64,000 nt of DNA. Source: an uncultured Sanguibacteroides sp. Lineage in GTDB: Bacteria; Bacteroidota; Bacteroidia; Bacteroidales; Marinifilaceae. Positions 27,604-37,564 of the stretch are shown in pieces. A program made the translations under genes and the position numbers. Position 1 is the first letter of the stretch. Every line of letters begins with the position of its first letter. The notes below the pieces were generated by a model. It ran no database searches. It saw nothing but the letters and a program-made list of their open reading frames with translations, and was not told the origin of the DNA. Location: NCBI RefSeq assembly GCF_900543425.1, contig NZ_UQRQ01000017.1, forward strand, positions 1 to 64,000. Direction: 5' to 3'.

Positions 27604-28716
27604 ATGAAACGACTGACTCATTTCCTCGGAATATCATTTATAACGATTAGTGCTATTACGGGAGGTTGCGGAAAGCCCAAACCACAAGAAACACCTCCTG
27701 CCCCCTCTATCGAAGTAAGTAATCCCACGCAACGGACGGTCGTATACACGTTCGAGTACCCAGGCTATCTGGAGGCAGAACAAACGGTGGACTTAATAGC
27801 CCGGGTCCCTGGATTTCTGGAAGAGATCCATTTCAAACCAGGTCAACGCGTTCATGAAGGACAACTTCTTTTTGTCATTGAACCCCAACCTTATAAAGAT
27901 AAAGTCCGTCAGGCAGAAGCTACTCTGGAAAGCACCAAATCCCAATTGGCCTATAGTAAAGCTTCTTACCTAAAGATGAAAGATGCTGTAAAAACAAATG
28001 CCGTCAGTGAAATAGACTACCTACAAGCCGAATCCAATTACGGGGAAGCCATGGCCTCCTACGAAGAAGCCCACAGCCAACTGGATTTAGCCCATATTAA
28101 TCTGAATTATTGTTACATCAAAGCACCTTTCTCCGGCAGAATATCCCGGAATCTTATAGACCAAGCCAACCTTGTTGGCACGGAAACGACCACGTTGGCC
28201 ACTATATATAAGGACAGCAAGATGTTTCTATATTTCAATATGGCTTACCAGGATTACGTGAAAATGTCACAACCGACCCCGAACCGGACATCGCAACAGA
28301 TTACGATTCAAGATGTAAACACCCCGGAAAAAACATGGGTGGGAGCATTAGACTATACCGCTCCCAATATAGATTTGACAACAGGAAGTCTTACCCTTAG
28401 AGCCAGTATTTTAAATCCTAACGGCGAGCTACTTAGCGGACAATATGTGAAAGTGATCATCCCTTATAAAACGGTTACCAAAGCTATTCTTATTCCGGAA
28501 GGTTCCATCGGGACAAACCTGAGCGGAAGATTTGTTTACATTGTCAATCCTGATAATACGGTAGAATTCAGGCATGTGGACGTAGGGGTACTCACTCCGG
28601 ACGGAATGCGGGAAATCACACAAGGAGTTGAAATGGGAGAACGATATGTAGTAGAAGCACTCGTGAACGTTCGTCCCGGAATGAAAGTAACTCCCGTACT
28701 CTCCGTTCCTAAATAA
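27604..28716 (+). CDS. RND efflux periplasmic adaptor (AcrA/MexA type)
   Basis: A 370-residue membrane-fusion lipoprotein. The lipobox TGGC gives C22. The adaptor domains follow in order: biotinyl-lipoyl-like (about 60-90, RVPGFLEEIHFKPGQRVHEGQLLFVIEP), alpha hairpin (about 95-165), the second lipoyl half (YCYIKAPFSGRISR), beta-barrel and membrane-proximal domain. It links the permease to the outer-membrane channel encoded just before it. In an HAE1-type pump of this sort substrates are usually drugs, bile salts or dyes; none is shown here. Confidence 0.95.
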   Translation: MKRLTHFLGISFITISAITGGCGKPKPQETPPAPSIEVSNPTQRTVVYTFEYPGYLEAEQTVDLIARVPGFLEEIHFKPGQRVHEGQLLFVIEPQPYKDKVRQAEATLESTKSQLAYSKASYLKMKDAVKTNAVSEIDYLQAESNYGEAMASYEEAHSQLDLAHINLNYCYIKAPFSGRISRNLIDQANLVGTETTTLATIYKDSKMFLYFNMAYQDYVKMSQPTPNRTSQQITIQDVNTPEKTWVGALDYTAPNIDLTTGSLTLRASILNPNGELLSGQYVKVIIPYKTVTKAILIPEGSIGTNLSGRFVYIVNPDNTVEFRHVDVGVLTPDGMREITQGVEMGERYVVEALVNVRPGMKVTPVLSVPK

Positions 28717-28760
28717 CGGGCACCATCAATGATCAATTTTAATTTAAATCTTCAAATCCT

Positions 28761-31700
28761 ATGATGTCTACATTTTTCATTAATAGACCTATCTTTGCCA
28801 CGGTATTATCCGTATTGATCGTCGTGGCCGGATTGGTTACCCTCCGCGGTTTGCCCGTGGAACAATACCCCACCATTACTCCTCCAACCGTAGTGGTAGA
28901 GGCGAGCTACCCGGGAGCAAATGCAACAACCATCTCTCAAATGGTAGCCACTCCCATCGAACAACAAATCAACGGGGTCGAGGGAATGCTTTATATGTCA
29001 TCTACCTCTTCCAGCGCAGGGGTATACAAGTTAACTATTACATTCGAAGTAGGAACAGATCTTGATATGGCAACCGTACTGGTACAAAACAGAGTAAACA
29101 TGGCTCTTAGTACCTTACCGCAAGAAGTGACCCAAATCGGAGTTACCACGACAAAAGAATCGACCAACGTGGTCATGTTTCTTTCCATTACCTCCGATAA
29201 TCCGAATTACAACGCACTCTACCTCTCCAATTACGCGGAACTGAATTTGGTAAACGAATTGGGGCGCGTCAAGGGAGTCGGAAATGTAGGACTATTCGGA
29301 GCCGGAAATTACAGCATGCGTATTTGGCTGAATCCCGACCTGCTCACGATCCGGGGAGTTTCGCCGGAAGAAGTTATTGCCGCTATTAAAAGCCAGAACA
29401 TACAAGTAGCGGCGGGATCGGTCGGTTCTCTACCGCTAAATCAAAAAGTAGCATTCAAATATACCCTTGAAACCCAAGGCTTATTATTGAACGAAGAGGA
29501 ATTCGGAAATATCATTATAAAAGCTTTACCCGGAGGAAAATATTTACGAATAAAAGATGTCGCTACCATAGAATTAGGTAATGAAAGTTACAACGTGGAA
29601 GCTACCTTAAAGGGACAAAACGTAGCCGCTATAGCCATCTACCAACTCCCGGGGGCAAATGCTCTCGATGTAGCGAAACGGGTAAAAGCCCAGATGGAAA
29701 AACTGGGATCCTATTTCCCAGAAGGTGTTCATTACAATATTACCCTGGATACGACAGAATTTATTAAGGCATCCATCAAAGAGATATACAAAACCTTGGG
29801 TTCTGCCTTTGTATTGGTACTTATCGTCATTTTGTTATTCCTACAAAACTGGAGGGCCATGTTGATCCCCCTTATCACGATTCCGGTGTCCCTGATCGGT
29901 ACCTTTACCTTCATGGGGCTATTGGGTTTTTCCATCAACACCCTGACCCTCTTCGGCCTTGTTTTAGCTATCGGTTTGGTCGTGGATGATGCCATTGTGA
30001 TTGTAGAAAACAGTTACCGGTTAATTGAAACCGGGAAATATAATAACATGAAAGAAGCCGTAAAACAGGCAATGAAAGAAGTATCCGGAGCCATCGTTGG
30101 TATCGTATTAGTCCTGTTGGCCGTATTCATTCCGACGGCATTCATTGGAGGAATCACCGGATCGCTCTATAAACAATTTGCCCTGACAATAGCCGTAGCC
30201 ACGGTAATCAGCGGATTCAACGCTTTAACTTTAAGTCCGGCCCTATGTGCCCTTTTCCTTAAGCCCAAACAACCGTCTAAATTCTTTTTATTTAAAGGTT
30301 TCAACCGTCTCTTCGAAAAAACCACAAACGGTTATTTGTGGGTAGTAAAAGGTTTTATGCGAAAATCCGTATTGACCTTTATCGTTTTTCTTCTTCTATC
30401 CGCCATTGCCTTTATCCAATTTTCAAGAGAACCCCGGACCTTTATTCCCAATGAAGATCAAGGGTATTTTATCATCTCCATGCAACTGATGGACGGAGCC
30501 TCCTACTTCCAAACGGCTAAAGCCGTCGAAAAAGCCAGCAAGATATTAGATGAATTGGATGGAATAGAAACGTATATTACCATCAACGGTTTTTCCATCA
30601 TGGACAATGCCGAAAGCTCTAATGCCGCCTCTATTTTCGTAATGCTAAAAAATTGGGACGAACGCAAAAGTAAAGCCCTTAGCGTCGAATCTATTGTTAA
30701 TCGCTTCAACGAAATGGCCTATTTACAAATCAAAGAGGCAGAGGCTTATGCTATTTCACCTCCACCTATCCCCGGTTTAGGAGAGAGTAGCGGTTTTCAG
30801 GTCATGATAGAAGACATCAACAGTTACGGACCTCAAATGCTGCAACAGGTAACAGACGCATTGGTCCAGGCAGGGAACGCCCATCCGGGATTATCCTCCC
30901 TGCGATCCACGTTCAGTGCCAATGTGCCCCAATATTTTTTAAATATCGACCGGGATAAAGCCGAACTTATGCAAATCCCCATCGGAAACATATTCAATGC
31001 CCTATCCAGTTATTTAGGTTCTGTTTACGTGAATAATTTCGTTAAATACGGACGCACTTATCAGGTTAAACTGGAAGGTGCTCCCGACAGTCGCCGGTTA
31101 ATCCAAGATGTCCTTTATTTGAACGTACAGAATGCCGATGGCAATATGGTCCCCCTTTCGGCATTTACAACTATAAAACAACAACTTGGAGCCGAATTAC
31201 TACCCAAATACAATACTTACGTGGCAGCCATGATTTCCGGAGAAGCCGCACCCGGCTACAGTTCCGGTCAGGCATTAAACATCATGACCCAACTCATGCA
31301 GGAAAAATTAGGAACCTCCTTTGGTCACGAATGGACAGCCTTGGCTTATCAGGAAGAGAGTGCCGGATCCACCACCTCTCTTATTTTCGCCTTGGCCATT
31401 ATCGTCGTGTTCCTGATCTTAGCCGCTCAATACGAGAGCTGGACCACTCCGTTTGCCGTAATTATGGGATTACCCATTGCTCTTTTAGGTGTCGTGATCG
31501 GCGTTATGGTTATGAATTTACCTATTAGTGTATACACGCAAATCGGTATTATCCTGTTAATTGCACTCACGGCCAAAAATGCCATCTTGATTGTCGAATT
31601 TGCCCGGGATTATCATAACGAAGGAAAGTCTATCTATGAAGCTGCCTTGGAAGGAGGAAGAGTCCGGCTACGCCCGATTTTAATGACCTCTTTCGCTTTT

Positions 31701-31922
31701 ATCCTCGGTACTTTTCCTTTGGTCGTTTCCAGCGGAGCCGGTGCGGCCAGTCGTATCTCCCTCGGTATTGCCGTCTTCGCCGGTATGCTGATGAGCTCTT
31801 TGGTCGGTACTCTGTTTATGCCTAACTTTTATTACATGATGCAATCCTTACAAGAACGCCTCGGTCGAAAAAAGCATAATCTTCCGGCAAAACCACATGA
31901 CTCTCCTGATAAAGATATATAA
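28761..31922 (+). CDS. RND multidrug efflux permease (AcrB/MexB, HAE1 family)
   Basis: A 1053-residue inner-membrane transporter driven by proton flow. The N-terminal helix FFINRPIFATVLSVLIVVAG and the two periplasmic porter domains are typical. The proton-relay segment GLVLAIGLVVDDAIVIVENSYR near 400-420 contains the paired aspartates. The second half repeats the fold (LTAKNAILIVEFARD near 940). Length and sequence match HAE1 permeases. It completes the operon with adaptor and channel. No regulator gene is adjacent, so control is not evident. A hairpin terminator follows. Confidence 0.97.
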   Translation: MMSTFFINRPIFATVLSVLIVVAGLVTLRGLPVEQYPTITPPTVVVEASYPGANATTISQMVATPIEQQINGVEGMLYMSSTSSSAGVYKLTITFEVGTDLDMATVLVQNRVNMALSTLPQEVTQIGVTTTKESTNVVMFLSITSDNPNYNALYLSNYAELNLVNELGRVKGVGNVGLFGAGNYSMRIWLNPDLLTIRGVSPEEVIAAIKSQNIQVAAGSVGSLPLNQKVAFKYTLETQGLLLNEEEFGNIIIKALPGGKYLRIKDVATIELGNESYNVEATLKGQNVAAIAIYQLPGANALDVAKRVKAQMEKLGSYFPEGVHYNITLDTTEFIKASIKEIYKTLGSAFVLVLIVILLFLQNWRAMLIPLITIPVSLIGTFTFMGLLGFSINTLTLFGLVLAIGLVVDDAIVIVENSYRLIETGKYNNMKEAVKQAMKEVSGAIVGIVLVLLAVFIPTAFIGGITGSLYKQFALTIAVATVISGFNALTLSPALCALFLKPKQPSKFFLFKGFNRLFEKTTNGYLWVVKGFMRKSVLTFIVFLLLSAIAFIQFSREPRTFIPNEDQGYFIISMQLMDGASYFQTAKAVEKASKILDELDGIETYITINGFSIMDNAESSNAASIFVMLKNWDERKSKALSVESIVNRFNEMAYLQIKEAEAYAISPPPIPGLGESSGFQVMIEDINSYGPQMLQQVTDALVQAGNAHPGLSSLRSTFSANVPQYFLNIDRDKAELMQIPIGNIFNALSSYLGSVYVNNFVKYGRTYQVKLEGAPDSRRLIQDVLYLNVQNADGNMVPLSAFTTIKQQLGAELLPKYNTYVAAMISGEAAPGYSSGQALNIMTQLMQEKLGTSFGHEWTALAYQEESAGSTTSLIFALAIIVVFLILAAQYESWTTPFAVIMGLPIALLGVVIGVMVMNLPISVYTQIGIILLIALTAKNAILIVEFARDYHNEGKSIYEAALEGGRVRLRPILMTSFAFILGTFPLVVSSGAGAASRISLGIAVFAGMLMSSLVGTLFMPNFYYMMQSLQERLGRKKHNLPAKPHDSPDKDI

Positions 31923-31930
31923 CATAAATA

Positions 31931-31960
31931 AAGAGTCGGCAGGTTTACAGCCGACTCTTT
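31931..31960. terminator. Bidirectional terminator between efflux operon and S46 peptidase
   Basis: A perfect 10-bp stem (31931-31940 with 31950-31959) between two convergent genes. A-rich sequence on one side and TTTACAAAT on the other make it plausible in both directions. Confidence 0.75.
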
Positions 31961-31981
31961 ACAAATATAAAAACTTCTCTA

Positions 31982-34153
31982 TCAATATACGATCGTCATT
32001 TCGTCGATCAGGTTCTTAGCCTTGGCCATCTTATCGATGATGAACAGGACATAACGAGTATCCACGTTGATACAACGTTGCAAATTCTCTTCAAAATCGA
32101 TATCTCCGGACATCGCTTCGGAATTCCCGTCAAATGCAGCGCCGATTAACTCTCCGTTAGCATTGATCACCGGAGACCCGGAGTTTCCTCCGGTAATATC
32201 ATTGTTTGTAATAAAGCAGGCTACAACATTATCTGTTCCGTAAGGAGTGAAATTTTTAGCGGCATACAAATCTTTCAATTGCTGCGGTACTTCAAATTCT
32301 CCGCCTTTAGGTCCTTCCTTCTCCATTACTCCCGTCAAAGTCGTGTAATAATCATAGAACACAGCATCTCTCGGTTTATAACTCCCGACCTTACCATAAG
32401 ACAATCGGATCGTGGAATTGGCATTCGGAGCCCATACCTTATCCGGGTTCATTTTCATCAACCCATTTACAAACAAGCGATTACCCTTAGCTATATTTTG
32501 ATTCATTTCACTTGTCCGGGCACTCATGCCGATATAGAATTCAAAGAACGATTTTCCAGCTTTAAGGGCCAGATCTTTCTCCAATTTCTTCATATCCGGC
32601 TTTTCTAAAAACGCAGTAAAGGTCTCTTCACTCGCGTAGATCGATTTATTGAACATATCCTGAGCGAATTTTTCATAGTCACCTTTATATTTCTTATTCA
32701 CAAATTGAATAATCTCCGGATACATCTCTTCTCCCACCGATTCACTATACATCTTAAACAAAGTAGCTACTAAATTTTTATCTATCTCTGCATTAAAATC
32801 TTTGTAAAAGTCCTTAGCATATTTCTTCAAAGCTTCCTTTATCTTCTCTTTTTTATCATTGGAAAGAGTATCTTTTTTGGACAACTTCTCGAGCAAATTG
32901 CTCGTACGGAAAGCAAACATATGAAGTTCCGGTCCTCCCAAAGCTTCTTGTAAATAAGCAAGAGCTACGGAATAATCAGCCATATCTTCGTACCCCTTTT
33001 TGATCAGACTCAAGGCATTTCCATATTTAGCTTTACGTGCAGCATCCGCATTGACCCAAGCAGTAAATTCATTTTCAATTTCAAGCTTATTGGCCATCGT
33101 GTTCAACTTCTTCAATGCTATATTCTGCTCATGAGAATATTTCCAATAATTAGCACAACTGGCATACTTAGAAGCATATTGAATACGGGTTTTAGGAGAA
33201 GCATCCATTCCTTCTTTCATCACCCGAAGTTTTTCCGTACGTACCTTATAGCGGATATCATTGGTTACATCCATCGTCTCTTTCAACCCGAATGAGGTTA
33301 AGAAACGATCCGTAGATCCTGGAAATCCCATCGTCATAGCAAAATCTCCATCTTGAATCCCTTTAGCCGAAACCGGGAAATGATGTTTGGGTTTTAACGG
33401 AATATTCTTTTCAGAGAAAGAAGCAGGCTCTCCGTCAGGACCCGTATAAATACGGAATAAGGAGAAATCCGCCGTATGGCGAGGCCACATCCAGTTATCG
33501 GTATCTCCGCCGAATTTACCCATACTTTGGGGAGGAGCTCCTACCAAACGAACATCTCTATAAATCTTATATACCAACAAAAAGAATTGGTTGCCTTCAA
33601 ACATATCCTGTACCTGAGCACTCAAATTCGTACCCTTGGTTACTTTCTCCACGATCAATTTAGATACGCTATCAATTGCGACAGCTCTCTCCGATTCCGT
33701 CATATCATCATTCAACACGGCATTTACCTGATCCGTCACGTCTTCCATCCATTGAAGAATAGAAGCGGTTATTCCCGGATTAGCTAATTCTTCTTTTAAA
33801 CTATATGCCCAGAAACCATTGGAAAGATAATCATGTTCTATCGTAGAATGAGACTGTATCGCCCCGAAACCACAATGGTGATTGGTCATTACCAAACCTT
33901 TCGGAGAGATAATCTCACCGGAACAGAAATGACTGAAAGGACGACCTTCCCGTCCTAATCCCACGACTGCATCTTTTAAACACGCTTGATTTATTGAATA
34001 AATATCTTCAGCCGATAGTTTACAACCCATGGCTTGCATTGTGTCGATATTCTTGTTTAACAAGGATAACAACCACATACCTTCATCCGCCCGAGCTATA
34101 GACGCTGAAAGCAAAGCAAAAACAATAATAAAAATTTTTCTCATCTGCTTCAT
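31982..34153 (-). CDS. S46-family dipeptidyl-peptidase (DPP7/DPP11 type)
   Basis: A 723-residue periplasmic exopeptidase with signal peptide (1-22). The chymotrypsin-like halves are interrupted by a helical domain that closes over the N-terminus of the substrate. The catalytic residues are the histidine of TNHHCGF (H92/H93), D229 in HTADFS and S658 in GGNSGSP, close to the numbering of known S46 enzymes. The S1 region reads FDGNSEAM; a glycine here is what I recall for DPP7, which takes hydrophobic P1, whereas DPP11 has arginine. That specificity call is tentative. Acts with S37-type enzymes in amino-acid uptake from peptides. Confidence 0.93.
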   Translation of the reverse strand: MKQMRKIFIIVFALLSASIARADEGMWLLSLLNKNIDTMQAMGCKLSAEDIYSINQACLKDAVVGLGREGRPFSHFCSGEIISPKGLVMTNHHCGFGAIQSHSTIEHDYLSNGFWAYSLKEELANPGITASILQWMEDVTDQVNAVLNDDMTESERAVAIDSVSKLIVEKVTKGTNLSAQVQDMFEGNQFFLLVYKIYRDVRLVGAPPQSMGKFGGDTDNWMWPRHTADFSLFRIYTGPDGEPASFSEKNIPLKPKHHFPVSAKGIQDGDFAMTMGFPGSTDRFLTSFGLKETMDVTNDIRYKVRTEKLRVMKEGMDASPKTRIQYASKYASCANYWKYSHEQNIALKKLNTMANKLEIENEFTAWVNADAARKAKYGNALSLIKKGYEDMADYSVALAYLQEALGGPELHMFAFRTSNLLEKLSKKDTLSNDKKEKIKEALKKYAKDFYKDFNAEIDKNLVATLFKMYSESVGEEMYPEIIQFVNKKYKGDYEKFAQDMFNKSIYASEETFTAFLEKPDMKKLEKDLALKAGKSFFEFYIGMSARTSEMNQNIAKGNRLFVNGLMKMNPDKVWAPNANSTIRLSYGKVGSYKPRDAVFYDYYTTLTGVMEKEGPKGGEFEVPQQLKDLYAAKNFTPYGTDNVVACFITNNDITGGNSGSPVINANGELIGAAFDGNSEAMSGDIDFEENLQRCINVDTRYVLFIIDKMAKAKNLIDEMTIVY

Positions 34154-34234
34154 TTAAACATTCATTTTATATAATTCAATTTTCAATTTACACGTACACA
34201 AATCCTATTTACCATACTTTTAAGCAAACGTCGG

Positions 34235-34242
34235 CAAATATA
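34235..34242 (-). promoter_or_regulatory. Probable -7 element of the S46 peptidase gene
   Basis: The minus strand reads TATATTTG, an exact TAnnTTTG match 81 bp before the start codon. No -33 TTTG is at the normal distance. Confidence 0.4.
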
Positions 34243-34387
34243 CAATAAAATCAATTAGAGCCAGCATATTCACTTTTATTTAACTTGTTGTTAAAAATCG
34301 AACGAGTAGAAGCAAGCAATCCTTTTATTAAAAACAGCCGACAAACAGAAAAATAAGATGCGATTCCAAAAGAAATCGTTTTCTTTC

Positions 34388-34395
34388 TATCTTTG
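34388..34395 (+). promoter_or_regulatory. -7 element that fixes the rlmN start
   Basis: TATCTTTG matches TAnnTTTG and ends 19 bp before the ATG at 34415. An earlier in-frame ATG at 34358 lies upstream of this promoter, so it cannot be the start of the main transcript. Confidence 0.65.
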
Positions 34396-34414
34396 TCATC
34401 ACAGAAAAACGATT

Positions 34415-35449
34415 ATGGCAGAAAAACGAAATATCAGGAAATGTAGCGGAAAAGAGATCTCCGATTTTCTCGAACAACAAGGAGAAAAAGCGTTTCGCAC
34501 GAAACAAATCTGGCAATGGCTCTGGCAACGAGGCGTAACCCGATTCGAGGATATGACCAACTTGTCCAAAAATACAAGGGAATTATTGGACAAATATTTT
34601 GTTATCAAAACCGCAGCATTAACCCACATCCAAAAAAGTAACGATGGAACGACTAAATTAGGTTTCACGCTGGATGACGGCCAACTGATCGAATCTGTAC
34701 TTATTCCCTCACGGGATAAAGCCACAGCCTGTATTTCGTCTCAGGCAGGATGCAAATTAAAATGTAGTTTTTGTGCCACGGGAGGATTAGGTTTTATCCG
34801 GGACCTACAACCGGAAGAAATTTTTGACCAGGTAGTAGCCGTAAAAAGGATGGCAGAAGAACGGGGATTGATCTTCTCCAACATCGTATTTATGGGTATG
34901 GGAGAACCCCTCCTAAACTATGACAATGTAATGGAAGCCATCCAAAAAATAACAGCCGAAGAGGGGTTAGCCATGTCTCCCTATCGAATCACCCTTTCGA
35001 CTGCCGGTATCCCGGAAGGAATAAAAAGACTGGCAGACGATCAGGTTCGTTTTAACCTGGCCATCTCTTTACACTCTGCCATTAATTCGACCAGAAATCA
35101 AATCATGCCGATCAATAAAGCATATCCTCTTCCGCAACTGGCCGAGGCCATTAAATATTTCGTGGAAAAAACCGGAACCCGTCCGACATTTGAATATCTT
35201 CTTTTGAAAGGGGTCAACGATAGCCTGGAAGCAGCAAAAGCACTCGCCTCTTTCTGCCGACAATTCCCGATTAAAATCAATATTATCGAATACAATCAAG
35301 TCGAAGGAGCAAAATACCAACATAGTCCGGCAGAGAACAGAGACTCCTTTATTCGCTTTCTCGAAAGTAAAAATATCGTCGTCAATCTACGGCATAGCAA
35401 AGGAAAAGATATTGACGCCGCTTGCGGTCAATTAGCCAATAAAAAATGA
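34415..35449 (+). CDS. rlmN: 23S rRNA/tRNA adenine-C2 methyltransferase, radical SAM
   Basis: A 344-residue radical-SAM enzyme that methylates C2 of A2503 in 23S rRNA and of A37 in some tRNAs. The iron-sulfur motif CKLKCSFC (CxxxCxxC) follows SSQAG, then ATGGLGF. The SAM-binding stretch MGMGEPLLNYDNV is typical, as is the late cysteine in DAACGQL that forms the covalent intermediate. I choose the start MAEKRN at 34415 because the promoter motif ends just before it and the length then matches the family. The extra 19 codons of the longer open frame look noncoding. Confidence 0.95.
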   Translation: MAEKRNIRKCSGKEISDFLEQQGEKAFRTKQIWQWLWQRGVTRFEDMTNLSKNTRELLDKYFVIKTAALTHIQKSNDGTTKLGFTLDDGQLIESVLIPSRDKATACISSQAGCKLKCSFCATGGLGFIRDLQPEEIFDQVVAVKRMAEERGLIFSNIVFMGMGEPLLNYDNVMEAIQKITAEEGLAMSPYRITLSTAGIPEGIKRLADDQVRFNLAISLHSAINSTRNQIMPINKAYPLPQLAEAIKYFVEKTGTRPTFEYLLLKGVNDSLEAAKALASFCRQFPIKINIIEYNQVEGAKYQHSPAENRDSFIRFLESKNIVVNLRHSKGKDIDAACGQLANKK

Positions 35450-35512
35450 TAACATTTTGCCTCTGACGTTCGTAGAAATTAGAGTAAACATCTAATTTTC
35501 AATACTTACGTC

Positions 35513-36076
35513 ATGAAGTCATTATTATTTCTGATGCTGCTTGCGGGAATCAGCATCACAGAAGTCATCGGGCAAACCGAGGGGAAAGTGGACAACACTG
35601 CAGTGGACAGTCTGGACATAGATAAATATGCCGGACTGTGGTATGAGATCGCCCGTTTCGACCATCCGTTCGAGCGGGGCATGGTAGGGGTTACGACGGA
35701 ATACATTATTAAATCCAATGGAGACATCGAGGTTATCGGATGCGGATACCGGGATAGTCTGAACGGAGAGAAGCGAGAAATCGTAGGGAAGGTACATATC
35801 CCGGATAAAGATAAACCGGGAATTTTAAAAGTTACTTTTTTTCTAATCTTCAGTACAAACTATTATATCCTGGAAGTAGAAAAAGATTATAGTGCCGCTC
35901 TGATAGGGAGCTCCGAGATCGATCATTTGTGGATCGTAAGCCGATCACCAAAACTCCCCAAGAAAAAATTAAACGATTTATTAAAACGGGCACAAAAAAG
36001 AGGATACGATACACAAGCTCTCATTTTTGTCCCCCACAAATCCAAAGACGTAGAGCGGGAACTTGCAGACCTCTGA
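35513..36076 (+). CDS. Lipocalin (Blc-like), exported
   Basis: A 187-residue exported lipocalin. A signal peptide (1-19, ending VIGQ, no lipobox cysteine) precedes the lipocalin signature LDIDKYAGLWYEIARFDHPFE (about 34-54; GxW core). The second motif region YYILEVEKDYSAALIG and the third LWIVSRSP (the near-invariant arginine) are also present. Bacterial lipocalins of the Blc group bind fatty acids or lysophospholipids at the envelope, although E. coli Blc is a lipoprotein and this one does not seem to be. It lies 63 bp after rlmN and ends before a terminator. Confidence 0.9.
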   Translation: MKSLLFLMLLAGISITEVIGQTEGKVDNTAVDSLDIDKYAGLWYEIARFDHPFERGMVGVTTEYIIKSNGDIEVIGCGYRDSLNGEKREIVGKVHIPDKDKPGILKVTFFLIFSTNYYILEVEKDYSAALIGSSEIDHLWIVSRSPKLPKKKLNDLLKRAQKRGYDTQALIFVPHKSKDVERELADL

Positions 36077-36077
36077 G

Positions 36078-36117
36078 ATTTCCGGCCGCTATTTTAAAAT
36101 AACTCCCGGAAATTTTT
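36078..36117 (+). terminator. Intrinsic terminator after the lipocalin gene
   Basis: Arms ATTTCCGG (36078-36085) and CCGGAAAT (36106-36113) pair perfectly, followed by TTTT. The loop contains the palindrome ATTTTAAAAT. The left arm begins right after the stop codon. Confidence 0.65.
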
Positions 36118-36137
36118 ATCATCCCTTTTTATTTCCA

Positions 36138-36145
36138 TATTTTTG
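36138..36145 (+). promoter_or_regulatory. -7 element of rmuC
   Basis: TATTTTTG matches TAnnTTTG and ends 19 bp before the rmuC start codon. No clear -33 element. Confidence 0.5.
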
Positions 36146-36164
36146 ACAAACAATTATCAAAAAT

Positions 36165-37481
36165 ATGGAAATTCTTATTTTAACCCTCTCTATTATCATA
36201 TTAGCTCTCAACCTCATCCTTATTTTTCGTTATAAAGATAGAGGGACAAAAAAACAATTAGAGCAACTTCAACAACAGCTCTTCCGATTGGAAAAGAATA
36301 TTCAGGACGAGATTCGTTATTCCAGAGAAAGCGAAATTGCCAGATCCGGACAGAACAGGGAGGAGCTCTCCCGGAATCTCATGGATTTCAGAACAGAGCA
36401 TCGGGATATTCTAAAAAATCTTTCCGACCAAAATACTCAGGTTATCCATTCGTTTCAAAAAAATTTCTCCGACCATATGGAACTCTTCCAACATTTGCTG
36501 AAAGAAAAAATGGAAGAGTTAACCACTCGTCAACAAAATCTGGTACAATCCACAGAAAAGAAACTCGAGGATATGCGACAGACTGTAGACGAGAAACTAC
36601 AAAAAACATTACATGAAAGATTAGGTCAATCTTTCGAGTTAGTCAGCAAACAACTGGAACATGTACAAAAAGGATTAGGAGAAATGCAAACATTAGCTCA
36701 TGACGTAGGCGGATTAAAACGCGTATTGAGCAATGTAAAAATGAGAGGGTCTATCGGCGAGATCCAATTGGAAATGCTATTGGAACAACTCTTGGCTCCG
36801 GAACAATACACGGCCAATGTAAAAACCAAAAGGAACTCGGACGCCATTGTCGAATTTGCCATAAAACTTCCGGGTAAAGAAGAATCCAAAGAATGTATTT
36901 TTTTACCCATCGATGCCAAGTTTCCCAAAGATGCTTATGAACAGTTGTTGGATGCTTACGAATCGGCAGACCCGCAACGAATCGATACGGCATCCAAGAA
37001 CATAGAACAAACCATCAAGAATATGGCTAAAGATATTCATGATAAATATCTTGATCCTCCGTACACAACGGATTTCGGCATTATGTTTCTACCTTTTGAA
37101 AGCATATACAGCGAGGTCGTCCGTCGTGCCTCTTTACTGGAGCAACTCCAACGAAACTATCAGGTAATCGTCACAGGTCCAACGACCTTTGCAGCCATCC
37201 TCAATAGCCTTCAAATGGGATTCCGCACGTTAGCCATCCAAAAAAGAAGCAGTGAAGTCTGGCGTATCCTCGGAAGTGTCAAAAACGAATTCGATAAATT
37301 CGGAGGCATGCTTGAAAAAGCGCAAAAAAGTATTCAAACAGCCAATAATCAACTGGAGGAGGTCATGGGAAAACGTACCCGTGCCATACAGCGACAACTA
37401 CGTTCCGTCGAAGCATTTCCTACCGATGAATCCCAAATACGATTGACACTCGACAATACGGATTCTCCTGAAAATGAATAA
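36165..37481 (+). CDS. rmuC: DNA recombination protein RmuC
   Basis: A 438-residue protein with an N-terminal membrane segment (about 2-22), a long coiled coil (about 30-195, rich in Q/E/K heptads), then the RmuC domain (about 190-400). The domain has the usual landmarks: GSIGEIQLEMLLEQLL, FLPIDAKFPKDAYEQLL, PYTTDFGIMFLPFESIYSEV and GPTTFAAILNSLQMGF. RmuC limits inversions and rearrangements; its domain is related to restriction-like nucleases. The gene appears to be a single unit with its own promoter. Confidence 0.94.
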   Translation: MEILILTLSIIILALNLILIFRYKDRGTKKQLEQLQQQLFRLEKNIQDEIRYSRESEIARSGQNREELSRNLMDFRTEHRDILKNLSDQNTQVIHSFQKNFSDHMELFQHLLKEKMEELTTRQQNLVQSTEKKLEDMRQTVDEKLQKTLHERLGQSFELVSKQLEHVQKGLGEMQTLAHDVGGLKRVLSNVKMRGSIGEIQLEMLLEQLLAPEQYTANVKTKRNSDAIVEFAIKLPGKEESKECIFLPIDAKFPKDAYEQLLDAYESADPQRIDTASKNIEQTIKNMAKDIHDKYLDPPYTTDFGIMFLPFESIYSEVVRRASLLEQLQRNYQVIVTGPTTFAAILNSLQMGFRTLAIQKRSSEVWRILGSVKNEFDKFGGMLEKAQKSIQTANNQLEEVMGKRTRAIQRQLRSVEAFPTDESQIRLTLDNTDSPENE

Positions 37482-37564
37482 TAAAATAATTTTTTTCAAT
37501 CAAAAAGAGCTGAAATATAAAAATTATTATCTACTTTTCGAGATGTATTAAAAACAATCGGGGT

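Noticed and set aside
34358..34414. Longer N-terminus for RlmN
   Set aside because: The in-frame ATG lies upstream of the -7 element and the added residues do not resemble the family.
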